DNA of 47,335 nt from Psilocybe azurescens. Its lineage: Eukaryota > Basidiomycota > Agaricomycetes > Agaricales > Agrocybaceae. This document shows, piece by piece, positions 1 to 10,909 of the stretch. Made by a program: the position numbers and the translations under genes. The stretch spans positions 1-47,335 of the forward strand of contig JAJIRX010000836.1 in NCBI GenBank assembly GCA_023853785.1. The letters are read 5' to 3'. Every line of letters starts with the position of its first letter. Positions within the stretch are counted from its first letter, which is position 1. The notes beneath the pieces were generated by a model that was not told where the DNA came from, ran no database searches, and worked only from the letters and a program-made list of their open reading frames with translations.

Positions 1-133
1 CGTTTAGCCTTTAACGTTTAATCGTTAGTGGTAGCAGACAAGAAATGAAATCAATTAACTCGATGTCTACTTTGGCACGGCCCGATCAATTCGAAGATTT
101 CTCACCAACTGACCAACCCTGATTTCATCCATC

Positions 134-866
134 ATGTCACCGACTACAAAAAGAGTTGTTGTGCTTATATCTGGCTCAGGTATTTCAAGTCGGAATGCTA
201 TTGCGAAGGATGTCCCACAGTAATGCCTTGAAATTCTAGGCTCCAATCTCCAGGCGTTGATCGATGCTCTTAATACCCCTGCTCTGCCCAATGCTGAGAT
301 CAACTTGGTGGTTTCGAATCGGAAAGCGGCATACGGTTTGACGAGAGCTGCACAGGCTAGCCCCCAATTCCCACTGCATACCTGGCGCTTGCAACGTATC
401 TGAAGCAGAATCCGGGAAGACGAGGCAGGATTATGATGCGGAGGTGGCGAAGATCGTCTTACGCGCAAAACCGGACATCGTGATTTTGGCTGGGTGGATG
501 CATATTCTGAGCGAAGGCTTCTTAGAGCTGCTTGACGGAAGGAAGAATGTTGATTCTGAAGAAGATATCTCGGTGGTAAAGCCGATTCCTGTTATCAACC
601 TGCACCCTGCGCTGCCGGGCCAGTTCGACGGGGCGAGCGCCATCGAGCGTGCGTTTGAGGCGTTCCAAAAGGAGAAATACATACTCTGGTGCGATGGTGC
701 ACCGTGTGGTGAAAGATGTTGATAGGGGAGAGCCAATTGTTGTGCGCGAGGTTCCTTTTGTACAAGGGAAACCATTGAAGAGTACGAGACCAAACTGCAC
801 AATGTTGAACACGACATAATTGTAGAGGCGACGAAGAAATTTTTGGAAGAATCGCAGTCTTCATAA
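134..866 (+). pseudogene. ADE8: Phosphoribosylglycinamide formyltransferase (GAR transformylase), frameshifted
   Basis: This encodes the purine-biosynthesis enzyme that transfers a formyl group from 10-formyl-THF to glycinamide ribonucleotide. The ATG at 134 opens a segment reading VVVLISGSG; a 60 bp GT-AG intron (180-239) joins it to SNLQALIDAL, the family's N-terminal substrate loop. Later pieces read DIVILAGWMHIL, INLHPALPGQFDGA (the conserved catalytic N-x-H-P segment) and HRVVKDVDRGEPIVVREVP, ending at TAA 864-866. The pieces lie in different frames: shifts are needed near 361-365 (run of five C), 415-420, 671-690 (probably two bases) and 775-777 (GGG). All fit lost bases. With every shift repaired the length matches a single-domain Ade8. 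Four or five indels in 730 bp exceeds the rate seen elsewhere in the window, so it is either a young pseudogene or a poorly resolved stretch. The family call is secure; the dead status is not. Confidence 0.8.
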
Positions 867-1953
867 GTAGGTCTATCTTGTTGAATTCACTTTACCTTTC
901 GATGATACTGATTTCTGGTTTACCAGACTGGAGGCATATAGGGGTGCGGGGGTGCTAAGATATTCTCACAGTCAGAGAAAATATAACGGGAATGTGTCGT
1001 CGTATTCAGTAGCGAGAACATCAAGATATACCCTAGGTTATATAACCAAATTGCGGTGCGGTAATCTCGCGCACTGTAGTAAGCGCTCAGAGGCTTTGCG
1101 CCACACTAGTCTGGTGTTTGACACGCCAAACTTTGCCAAACTATGGGAACAACCAAAAGACAAGATCGGCGGGATTCCATTGAGCTCCCTACCATCTCCT
1201 TCATCGTCGCAATCGTTCTGCGCTACCTTCGACGTGTTTGCCTTTCTTTCTTTTCCTGTGGAGAGGTTGTGGTCGTGTGTCTTCAAAAGTACCAAGGTGT
1301 GTTCACGTTGTATCATTAGATTGTCTAAACTTGGACTTGATGACCATCCCCGAAGAACGATTGACCACACAGCGAGATGACGATGTGCCCGCTCTATAAA
1401 CAGGACGAATGGGATAATGTGCGTCCACAACATCATCTATCCACGACGCCCTCATTAATCACAGCTGAATTCGCTCGTTTGATTCTTCAGGGACGCTCTA
1501 ACTCGCTCGCGGCGCCTTCCATCGCTATAGTACAATGCGAAAAAACGCCCGCGTCGCCGCGTCTGGAAGTTGCCAATATTGACTCCGTACCATTTTCTGT
1601 TCGCATTTTTTCTCCTTCTGTGACTTTCGAATTGAGCTCGGTTTTGTTTTAATTAGCAAAAATTCTCGGATCTATTTGATAGTTTAGGACTGCATATACT
1701 GCCATCAGCGGCGGAAGGAAAGAACAGGATCTCTAGGAATCTTGACATCAGTTATGATATTGAGGTACGACGGACCCATTCCTGCGCCCATGCCCCGAGT
1801 CTTTGATTGACCTGTCTTCATATACGATAGAACTATACCAATATCAAAGACATCGATCCTGAATGGAAGCACGATGATATTGATGTAAGTCACGTAGCTT
1901 GAATGTGAATATATGCGCGTAATAACGCAGCTACAATATAGGAAATCGTAGTT
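867..1953. other. Intergenic region, no gene recognised
   Basis: No reading frame here resembles a known family. A TATAAA motif lies at about 1395-1400 on the + strand, more than 550 bp before the kinase ATG at 1954. It may belong to a long, perhaps spliced 5' leader or to an unrecognised short gene. The open frames on both strands are short and mutually overlapping and look like chance. Confidence 0.5.
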
Positions 1954-4615
1954 ATGTCACCAAAACGTACCCTTAATTTATCGACCATCCATGAAGACAC
2001 GAGTCTTATCCAGGTGGTCAGTCATTTGGCCTAACACTTCCGTCCACCTCACTTAATCGCCAATATATGCGTAGCCTAGTGCCTGTCTTGCAGATTTCGA
2101 TATTGAGGAATCCGACATCCGTTGGGGCGCTGGACGTCCATTCAGAGCTAACATGTGTACCAGGAGAGATAACGGACAGAAATATATCATCAAGAGGAAG
2201 CAGACTAGGAACGACTCTTCTTGGTCTGAGAAAGTCGTCTTAGAAACATTGGCTGGCCTTTCTCTTCCTTTCATTTCAACTATCAGGTGGACATTTCGCA
2301 ACGAAGAGCATGTTTATATCGTGTCGGTGAGTTACTGACTTCTGATGTTTTTAAATGATAATCCTGAAATGTTTTTGTCAAGGATCATCATCCAGCTGGT
2401 ACTTTACTAGATCTCGTCAATCAGCACGGACCGTTAGGATCTCCTAAAGCTATATTCTACGCTTCAGAACTAGTACGTCATCTTTCTTAACGTATAAATC
2501 GTATATCAAACGTGTCAATCTTCTAGGTATCGGCCATTTCAAGCCTACACAATGCTGGTATCATGCACAAGGATTTAGAACCGCGTAATATCGCACTGGA
2601 CGCCAACGGACACATTATTATCACGAATTTTTCTCGTGCCGAGTCTCTGCCCGTCGTTCGTGCTCAGGGAATTTCCAGTATGACAGGCTTTGGAGATACC
2701 ATGAGCGAATTCCGAGCGCCAGAAATCTTCCTCGGATGGTCCCTCGATTCGGCTGTGGATTGCTGGTCGTTTGGGATGTTGATGTATTTTATGATTTTTG
2801 GAACGGCAAGTCATGCTATTTTTTCTTCTAATTTGATGAGATGGAAGTTCATCGACGTCTTTGTCTTGTAGCATCCATATGGCATGCGGGAAGGGATTGA
2901 TGATCCTCGCTGGTTGTACGATCGCATTGTTGTTTTTTCAGTACCAACGGAGTCACTGCGTCTTATACACCCCATGGCTCGGGATTTGATTGCGAAGGTG
3001 AAAGTCTCGTTAATCTCCTCAATGCAGGATTTAATTATAATATGGATTGACAGTGCCTGCAACGCAATCCTTCTCTGAGATGGACCATGGAGAAGGTCAA
3101 ATCGCATGGATATTTTGCGCTTGTGTACGTGTTTTTGATTTGGCTTCTGAGTCGATGGGAAACGTAACATTGCAAGTGTAGTGATTGGGATCAGGTTGCT
3201 GCTAAACAAGTAGATGGTCTGTCTTTACCCAGAGCTTCGACTGCTTAGTTGTTTAACTGGATTGTCCCTTTTCAGCTCCCTCCTTCCGCAGAACGGCGAT
3301 GGAAGTCGATCGAGCGGTTTTCCAGAGCGATTCTCAACGGAGACATGTATCCTTGAATGCTTCGCTCCCAGATAGTGACTGTCAGTTGAGATCGGATCCT
3401 CTCAGGGTGCATTCTTTGACGACAACGAACACTCGGAATCGTACAGTTCCAGAAATATCCAATGCTTCTGATATTTTCAGGCCTCTTTCTATCTCCATGA
3501 TTCCTGAGGCCATCCAGGAAGAAGACGAGCCCGTTTCCTTGTCTGCGAGCACCGGGCATATTGGGTCGGAACGCGACGAATATTCAATTCGGGATGAATT
3601 GGCGCCGACGGAACGTATGTCCGAATTATGGGCTGAGCTTGACAAGGAAGAACAACTTTCGACGGCTTCTGTCATAACTCAGGAGTTTGGAGCTTCGAAT
3701 AGCATTCCCCATACAAAGGTCCCGAAACTCCGGAAATACCGCTCTGCTATTCACTCGCATCGTCTGTTCAGTCTGAACACGTCTTCGTTCCATAAGAAGC
3801 TGCGTCAAAAGCCCAGGTCCACTGCTACTCTCAGACAGGCGCGGCAGGCAGAGCCTATTGATAATCTGCCTAATGGACTTCATCAGATGGGTAGTGGGAT
3901 TGGGTTCACGTATAATATTCCTGCTGGGGCGCCGTCTAAGGTCTCTGTCCGGTCGTTTGCGCCGTCTTGCAATCATTTGTTTCATGGTGGATTTCCGGCT
4001 CTGAATCTTGGCTTGGGACTGGGACACTCTCCTCGACTGAGGGCGAAAGACAGACAAGACCATACTCCTGCTTCGCATGACCCACCGGCGGCCCCTGATC
4101 ATAGCCATAGCCCACAACAAGAGCAACAGCCTCGTTCGAGAGAGGTGGGCAATGGGACGTTCATCCGTGATATGTACCGCACCCCAAGCTGGATCTTCTC
4201 TCCTCCCGACAGTCTTCCCTCTCCTATGGCGCTGGTAAACCCAGATCCAAGTCATCATAGTTCTTCTTCTCCTCTTGCAGCCAGCTCTGACTCGTCCGGG
4301 CCTTATACGCCTGCTACTCTGGTCGATGACGACAGTGATTGCGATGAAGGTGAGGGTGACTATCCCAGGGAGGTCAATATCACCATTCCGAAGAATCTGG
4401 AGCTTGACCTTGATTTGGATTTCCGGATGTGGGCCCCGGACTCGACTTTACGGTTGGTCGTCTCTTCGCCTCCTGCTGCTGATAAGCGGGATGTACGGAG
4501 GGCATCGGAGTTGAGGATGTCGTATGAGGATGATGGTGATGATGATGGTGATGGTGATGGTGTTCGAGAGGATTCGCTCTATACGGAAGTTACTTCCACT
4601 ACCTCTCGTGGTTGA
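1954..4615 (+). CDS. Fungal AGC-like protein kinase with degenerate active site and long disordered tail
   Basis: A nine-exon model is fully in frame: 1954-2013, 2075-2326, 2383-2472, 2527-2805, 2872-2997, 3054-3124, 3182-3209, 3276-3346 and 3406-4615, giving 728 residues. The kinase domain covers about residues 27-300. The glycine loop is weak (GAGRPF, 38-43), and the beta-3 lysine K60 is present (YIIKRK). The catalytic loop is HKDLEPRNI (148-156), keeping Asp150 and Asn155, but the DFG motif is NFS (168-170), so the metal-binding Asp is Asn. APE is intact (198-200), followed by a typical DxWSFG-like helix (DCWSFGMLMY), then FGT-HPYG across a GC-AG intron. The end of the domain (NPSLRW, DWDQVAAKQ) resembles AGC-type kinases. 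The remaining roughly 425 residues are Ser/Pro-rich and end in acidic stretches such as EDDGDDDGDGDG, and look disordered. The first exon and start are the weakest part; an upstream exon is possible. Probably a pseudokinase or low-activity kinase. Confidence 0.8.
2806..2871 (+). other. GC-AG intron in the kinase gene
   Basis: The 66 bp intron starts GCAAGT and ends TTGTAG. Removing it joins FGT to HPYG, the conserved order in this kinase subdomain. Reading through instead hits a stop, and no GT donor is available at the exon edge. GC donors are a known minority class in fungi. Confidence 0.75.
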
Positions 4616-5095
4616 ACTCTCTTTTTCCTCTTTCTCTCTCGTTTGTTATGTTTTTGATCATCAGCTACACCACTGCGCCACCTTTTGGTCTTTTCTTTCG
4701 TTGATTTTCTTTGTACTTTTGATTTGTTCCCAAGATCTTTGTATTGTCTGTATAGTATCATATTCATTATGATTTTGTGATCTTTTGAGAGCTTCTCTTA
4801 AACGATGAATAGTAAACCCAGTGTTGACGGCTTCTGGCTACAAATGGGTTTTGACTTCGGTTGGCAGTCGTTTATTTTCACCCACTAAATGCAAAGTACG
4901 CGCTGAGCGCTAAGCGCTCACAAGCAACGACTCAAACACTTGTTGGCGTTAAATTTGTTTTCAGTACACTATCACACACAATCATTTGTCTCTATCATAG
5001 GTACGGTATCTGGTTCAGCTTGCCTTTTGAGGTTTGCTGTTGATTTGGTCGATATACGCTAGTATATTGCACCTATTCAGCACAAAGCCTTTTAA
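4616..5095. other. Convergent intergenic region
   Basis: This holds the 3' flanks of the kinase-like gene (+) and the MFS transporter (-). T-rich sequence follows the kinase stop. A cluster of AGCGCT palindromes lies near 4900-4920. No gene was recognised. Confidence 0.5.
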
Positions 5096-7082
5096 TCATG
5101 TTACCTTCTTCTTCGAGGTAGAATGGTAATTGAGAAACACGGCCCCCAAGCTTGTAGCAACAGCCATGGACCCTTTCATCGTTTGAGCAGTTAGCTGCCG
5201 GTAGAAAAAAGAGCCCAAATCCTAGGCTCTAGCCCACTAGAGTAGTTCTTACCTACGAATATTTCAACCTTGCGGAATCCAAATCCACCATAAACGGTTT
5301 TGGCGTGGCTTTGTGTGTCGTGTAGCGATGCGGCGATGATAGGGCCAATGGTGGCTCCGATGCCTTTGAAGCCCGCAAAGCATCCCATGGCAAGGGTGGT
5401 TATGTGGTCTCGAGATCCTGATGTTTTGATATCAGCAATGCAAAGGCTGACACTTGAATTGGTTGTCTAAGGAGGATCACAAACCTCCGATGTCGGTACC
5501 TGCAGCAGGCCAAATAGCGGATATGCCACCGCTCTAGAAATAAAAAGAGAACAAAGAGAGTCAGTCTGTGTTTTGTCTCCGAGCAAACACCAGACGACCT
5601 ACAAATCCGCCGAAAATAGCCGCGAATACGAACACCAGAGTCAACGAGGAAGCGAATCCCCACACGAAGAACGCTGCCAGGGCGCTTCCCAGTCCACTAG
5701 CGAAGATGATGTAAGGATACGGATATGAGTCGCTTATTCTTCCAAATAGGAGGTAGGACAGAGATGAGGAGACGTTGAAAATGGCGAGTACGACGGTGGA
5801 TGGCAGTGTCGCTGAGGAGAGAGAGGATGTGTAAGTGGAGATGAGGATGCTGACGGGGAAGTAGGAAAGAGCTTGTAGGACGCTGATTGCTAGCTGAAAA
5901 TGTGCCAGCGTGTTCAAAACTTAATGCAAGTGCACTAGTAGCCAGAGCGACATACCATGCAGTATAACAACGGATTTTTGAAGTGGGATAGATCTCGAGG
6001 CAGCCATGGTTCTCTCCGAAACGGCATAGATGATCTTCTAATGGTTACCCTCGGATTAATTCCAAGAATGGCAAGTCCACAGGTAAATCCTAACGCCAAA
6101 GCCCAGATCCTGTAAAATTGTATAAGGATGGAATACATTTATAGGTCTCAGCGTAACAAACCTCAATGTCCAACGGAATCCAACTCCTTTTAACAAGTAG
6201 CCCATGACCAGGGGGGAAAGCAAAGCCGCCTATACCTGCGCTGCCGAATATGAGGCCTGCTGCAAGGCCTCTTCGAAGGACAAACCAATCAGTTATCCAA
6301 ATAACTACAGGAGCGCAGACGGCGCCTGCAGAAATGCCGAAGATGACTCCTTGAAGGAGGATAAGATGCCAAACCTGTGGTTATTTTTAGCATCGTGAAA
6401 AAAAAAACTCTTAATGTTTAAAGGAATCGTACTTGGGTGGCGAAACTCGAAACGAACAGTGCAGTGACACAAATTCCTAGACTTATCCACATCAAATTCT
6501 TGACATACTCTGGATACGCTGTGCGACTGTGCGAGGGAGGTGTGCGATAAGGGCGCGGCAAAATTCACGAACAACTTAATGTACTCACACGCTACAACAA
6601 GCACGACTTCCATATACTGGATTCCCAGATTTGTCGTGCCAATAGCAGATATAACTGCCGGTGACGCGTTGTTAAACGGTGGATGCGAGGTATAATAATC
6701 TACAGTGTTATGTCGAACGACAGTCAATACAACGCTATACCCCGACAAAGTGTATTTTAATAAACCTTGGAAGACACCATACGAATTGTTCCAGCCCCAG
6801 ATGAGCATCTCGCACATACAGCAGCAGATGCAGAATAGCCAAGCTTGTCGGCCCTATCAAAGGCTGAGCAGTAATTCATCAACCCCCTGTCCGACCATCA
6901 CTTACTGTGTCGACCGGAGGAAGTGACAAATCTACGAGGGTGTTGATCACGGTTTCAGAAGGATGATCCCGTTCTACTTCTTGGATGCTTGACGTCTCGC
7001 CATTGCGCTCTGCATTTTCTCTTCCATGAAAGCCTTCAGCCAGAGAAAAGTTAGTTAGCTCCACTTCAGCGCTCATTTGCAT
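5096..7082 (-). CDS. MFS monocarboxylate-transporter-like protein (one homopolymer frameshift)
   Basis: Spliced exons give a typical fungal monocarboxylate-porter-family protein of roughly 450 residues. The order is a polar N-terminus ending LSLPPVDTG, then MLIWGWNNSYGVFQDYYTS, ISAIGTTNLGIQYMEVVLV, WHLILLQGVIFGISAG, RRGLAAGLIFGSAGIGGF, GYLLKGVGFRWTLR, a cytoplasmic loop WLPRDLSHFKNPLLY, LQALSYFPVSILISTY, FAAIFGGFSGGISAIWP, GCFAGFKGIGATIGPII and a C-terminal VEIFVGSMAVATSL. Introns are 50-65 bp. A run of six G at 6211-6216 (+ strand) must be five to keep the frame between AGIGGFAFP and LVMGYLL; no other break was seen. It is expected in the plasma membrane, moving a small carboxylate or related solute, but the substrate cannot be told. 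I chose the MQM start (7080-7082, or 7076) because a TATA motif lies about 50 bp upstream. A longer in-frame Met at 7208 also exists. Confidence 0.8.
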
Positions 7083-7131
7083 GGGAAGGTGAGATATGCA
7101 GTATAGGTAGAGAAGCATCGGAGACTCCGGC

Positions 7132-7139
7132 ATATATAA
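7132..7139 (-). promoter_or_regulatory. Putative TATA box of the MFS transporter gene
   Basis: On the minus strand the sequence reads TTATATAT, about 50-55 bp upstream of the preferred start at 7076-7082. This spacing fits transcription starting just before the ATG and argues against the longer start at 7208. Confidence 0.4.
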
Positions 7140-7830
7140 GTCATCCAAAGAGAAATGACTCGACCATGTTATCTCGACCATGTTATCGATTACCTCAGAT
7201 ATTTCCATGCGGTCTTACAGGGTCGGAGCTAGTCAGCAAATTGTAAAAAGCCAACGCTGCGGTACTGAGGATATATTAATATAGATGCACGGCACGTATT
7301 TCTAGAAGATTACTCACAATAAAGATATGCGAAGATGAAAGAACCAGATGAAATGATAACTTCAGCGGTAATATATAGCTGCTCCTCCAAGAGTCCGACT
7401 CAGTTCTCCAGCCTCAATGCTTATGTCCAATGAGAAAAGTAAATAGTGATTTCATTTGATCCACCACTATCTCGAGAACAAAGTTCCCGATCCCAAACTC
7501 GTGCCAAAACAACTATTACGAGTGTATTATCACTGTTGATTCTTCTTCGCCGATGTATCCACGTCTAAAGCAGAAATAACTTGCTGCATGTCGTCGGACT
7601 AGTGGTCTAGGGCAATCCAGGAAGCATCACCGGTTACATGTCACAGTTGGAGCTACTGTTTGTCGTTGGAGGGTGAGCAGGCCGTCCACGATAGTTCGGC
7701 AGGGGAACAGTCCTTGGAATTTCACTAGATGACTTGAGATCAAGATCTTCTGAACGTGAGAAGCAAAGGAGATCCAGGTAGCCTTGGTGGCTACAAGCCA
7801 TCGAGTATAAAATCCAAGTAAGTTCCCCGT
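7140..7830. other. Intergenic region with a 14 bp tandem duplication
   Basis: This is the upstream flank of the MFS transporter and the downstream flank of the Mediator-like gene (both minus). A 14 bp unit, CGACCATGTTATC plus one base, occurs twice in tandem at 7161-7188. No gene was recognised. Confidence 0.45.
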
Positions 7831-8316
7831 TCAACCATCGCTTTGGACCGGTGTTGACGCTACTGAGTCGATTTCCATCTTCAAGTCATGAGCAGCAGCT
7901 GTAGAAGCAACCTTTCGCGCAGCAAATGCGGCTAGCTGTACTCTTAGAAAGTCCATGAGTCATGTGATGTTCACACAAGTTCAATTCGTGGGTCTGCGTA
8001 CTGCTTGCGCTCCTTCAGCATCCCCAACATCTTGATCACGTCGTCCTGTTCTTCAATGAGCAACTCCCCCTCCAGGCAGGTTGATGGCAAATTCCTTTGC
8101 CTGAGAAATAGAGTTTTTAAAATTGATAGTCTAATTAAATTGAATATGAGTATAGGCGGCGTAGTTCATAAGAAATTTCTGGCGTACCGCTTGAAGCAAC
8201 TTCTGCCTTGACTGAGGGTTCGATATCCCAGAAGTTTGCTGGGTTAGCTCTAGTACTTCCATTAACTTAGGAAGAAGTTCTTCGTATAGAGATATCGGAA
8301 ATATGCTTGTCGCCAT
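7831..8316 (-). CDS. MED9: Mediator complex subunit 9-like protein (one homopolymer frameshift)
   Basis: Med9 is a small subunit of the middle module of the RNA polymerase II Mediator complex, acting in the nucleus. The minus-strand model starts at MATSIFPISLYEELL (ATG at 8314-8316), has a first intron after QSRQKLLQA, continues AKEFAINLPGG / ELLIEEQDDVIKMLGMLKE and, after a second intron, VQLAAFAARKVAS, ending at the stop 7831-7833. The LPGGELLIEEQ helix and Lys/Arg-rich helix fit fungal Med9 C-terminal regions. Splicing ERKQ to VQLAAF uses a CTAAG acceptor. A run of five C at 8066-8070 (+ strand) should be four, because otherwise GGELLIEEQ becomes GGGVAH-stop. The stretch between LLQA and AKEF seems short for the family, so a small exon may be missed inside the unusually long first intron. 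The family assignment comes from memory of conserved motifs and is moderately sure. Confidence 0.55.
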
Positions 8317-8981
8317 TGAGTTTAACAGGAAGAATCTGAACTGAGAGAGACAGTGAACGGAGTCACGGATTGTAACTGGTTCAAGCAAGAATTGGCCGAA
8401 CAGATGTGGAGGTTATTTATCAAAAGCCACACAACCTAATAGAACAACTTTGCCGAAAAGCCGTAAATAGATTTCACAGCTGCCGCCTGGTACTTATTAG
8501 CGGTCATAAGACAAGACGAAAATACTTACGTTCGCGTCACTGGCCCACCTTTTCTGAGCGATTCGTGACTGGCGACGAGAATCAAAATTATTTACCGTCC
8601 GGATAATGGGTTAATATCAAGTCGCTGAGCTCAAGAGAGGTGCTCTAGGGTACAGGAAGTAAAGTTCAACGTTCAACTTGTGTGGTCATGCGTGGGAATG
8701 ACATGGATCATGCCGGAATTGGTGCCACAGGGGCGTTCTCGTTGCTTACCAGCTTGCTATCAACTTATCGACGCGTCTACTTGAATCCGCTCATGGTCCC
8801 ATGACAATCATGGAAGTACATCCCGATAACTACATTGTTAGAATCAGAACCCAGAGCCGCGCGCGTTCAATGTGTGCAAAATATTTTTGAAAATCTTATT
8901 CACATCCCAACTTGATTGGTAGATTTGACCAGGATGTTATAAATATAATCGAGAAGTCTACCTAAGCCTGTGACTTTGCAA
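8317..8981. other. Intergenic region, no gene recognised
   Basis: Short open frames overlap on both strands with no recognisable domain. The region separates the Mediator-like gene from the allantoinase relic. Confidence 0.45.
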
Positions 8982-9290
8982 ATGCCTTCTCCAGTTTCTC
9001 TCACCAACTTCCCACCTCGAGATTTCTCTGGTTATGGACGATTCCCTCCGAACCCTAACTGACCGAACGGTGCCAAAATCGCCATCAACTTCGTCTGACT
9101 GTGGCTTTGCATGCCCTCATGTTAGGCAGACCTGGCCGTTTTCCAGCGATTAAACAGGTACGCTTCCTTCTTTGTCTCAATGTCTTACGCATATTCTTAG
9201 CCCTTGTTTTCTTCCAGTTTGTGGAGTATATAACGAAGAAACCAGGCGTATGGGTGGATTCCTTTACCGTCACATACTGTCAAGCTTACT
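8982..9290 (+). pseudogene. Internally deleted relic of the PuuE-type allantoinase gene
   Basis: The relic opens with a start codon and VSLTNFPPRDFSGYGRFPPN, which matches the N-terminus of the full-length gene at 30638-31873 (VDLTNFPPRDFKGYGR). After NGAKIAINFV the sequence jumps directly to the C-terminal part: LTVALHALMLGRPGRFPAIKQ, an intron at the same site as in the full gene, then FVEYITKKPGVWV. In-frame stops occur (PNPN-stop, INFV-stop), and the middle of the protein, most of the catalytic NodB-like barrel, is gone. Retaining the intron argues against retrotransposition; a DNA-level duplication followed by deletion is more likely. It cannot encode a working enzyme. Confidence 0.8.
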
Positions 9291-9326
9291 AAAGATGGTT
9301 TGAGTTTTCCTATGGCAAATTTTCAT

Positions 9327-10909
9327 TTAAACCTCTTCGGAGTCGTTTGGTATACTCTTCCTCTCTATTCTCGCTTGTCTGACCGGACATCTTCCGAACT
9401 CGTCGATTATGCTGCTGATTCTGCTTCTTTCTTGCTCAGACCCTGGCGGGGGTTGTTGAAACTCGATTGGCTCAAGTATAGAGCCATCGGTGGAGGCCAT
9501 GGTGATTTTGTGTTCCCATTTACGGAGATGAAGAATAAAACGTGCTGTCATCATTCCTGAAATGCTGGGAATAGTAATTTTTAAAATATTCCCTTTACAG
9601 GTACTAACTGCGTTTCGGACTTACGGAAGAGTGAGCCCGTTGAAAAGTCGCTGAATAATTGATCCGTTCTGTGTAATGAATTGGTCTGTGTACTGAGTTG
9701 TGCTATGAAACTTCCCAGTAGTACTCACTGGTGCTTTCTAGAGAAAATAAGGGTGGGCGTTAAGCATGTTGCAGTGCAAACTCATTTGAAGGCTTACATA
9801 AAGCAATATAAGTGATGACAGAGTGAATAACGAGACAAAACTGAAAAAATATGTTATAAGTATTTCAGCAAAGTGGGTCACCGTAAAAATTTTACCAGAA
9901 GTGAAGAATCCCTGAGTTAACGACATCGCTAGTATGATTATCTTTTTATTGACTCACGCGATGGTTCTAGAACTTACCCTGTTGTACAACCAGATACTCC
10001 AATTTGTTTTCCCTGGACTTCAGGTCGACGCGGATGCGGAGCGCTTACCAACTTCGAAAGGTGGTGAGAATTGCCGCCAGGATCTCGTAAAAAATCATGG
10101 CTATCGCCATATAGTCCTCAGGCCTACATCACTCGAGCGCAGTGAGCTGTCCGCCGTTGTCTCAGGGCTTGCGGAAGGGGGGAAACGATACGCACTTTGT
10201 ATTTCCTGGACTTCCAATACAGACCACCCATCTAATATGTACCTAAGGAGCCCATAGCTATGTTAGAATTTCTCAATGTTAATTTCAAGCATGTAGGAAT
10301 TTCTACTGCGTCTACAGCCATGATGGCCATCCCCAGAGGTCCAAATATGAACAGAACCCATTTGTTGCGGTCGAATAAGGCGTATGTTCTTGCCCCGATG
10401 ACGACTTAATAACACAAACACTGATCTTAGATGATAGCTGCATGTCTCCAGAGAGAAATGAGGACACACTGAGAATTGCTGCTCTTCCCACATAGCTAAA
10501 AGCACAGCATATTTGATAGCCAACATTGCAACTGACGAATTTTGAAGGTCATTAAACTATCTTCTGTAGATTGCATAAACTCACTAACGGTATGAAAAAT
10601 ATACTTAGTGAGAATTTTAAACAAGCAGATTGAAATATTTACCCTAATACCTGGGGGTAGTTTTCCGGCTAGCGCAATCAGATAAAGAACATTTGAGATC
10701 ATCGCGTATCTGCATGAGAAATACAGGGCGGTTGAAATAGTGAATTTTTTCCGCCAGACGTAGTTGACTTCTCTCGTCCAAGTTAGAAAATAGTCGTAGA
10801 ATACCAGCGCTTTATGATGCGGGTGAGAAGTATATTCGAATAGTGGAAAATACGACCAACTTATGCTAGCAAGTTCAATTGAAAACTTGATAAATCTAGA
10901 AGGATACAA
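9327..10909 (-). pseudogene. DUF6533-family multi-pass membrane protein with a premature stop
   Basis: DUF6533 proteins are seven-helix-like membrane proteins of unknown function, expanded in Agaricomycetes. Exons read in order as ALVFYDYFLTWTREVNYVWR (the DUF6533 signature), ALYFSCRYAMISNVLYLIAL, GARTYALFDRNKWVLFIFG, PLGMAIMAVDAVEIP, AMIFYEILAAILTTFRSW, LKSRENKLEYLVVQQG, AMSLTQGFFTSG, SLFTLSSLILLY, IIQRLFNGLTLP and a C-terminal MMTARFILHLRKWEHK with a polar tail ending at 9327. This matches the family's whole architecture. After LTTFRSW the frame meets TAA (10045-10047 on +) followed by ALRIRV in the same frame, where family members read through. No homopolymer explains it, so it looks like a true nonsense mutation. 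The exact 5' end is uncertain. Confidence 0.65.

Noticed and set aside
952..1436. Overlapping 130-140 codon frames on both strands
   Set aside because: No domain or splice-consistent extension; mutual antisense shadows.
3299..3405. Separate 438-codon gene starting at 3299
   Set aside because: A 59 bp intron (3347-3405) joins the kinase exon to the same frame, so the long frame is the kinase C-terminus rather than an independent gene.
3626..4258. 210-codon minus-strand frame under the kinase tail
   Set aside because: Arg-rich shadow of the + strand exon; the + strand frame is joined by splicing to the kinase domain.
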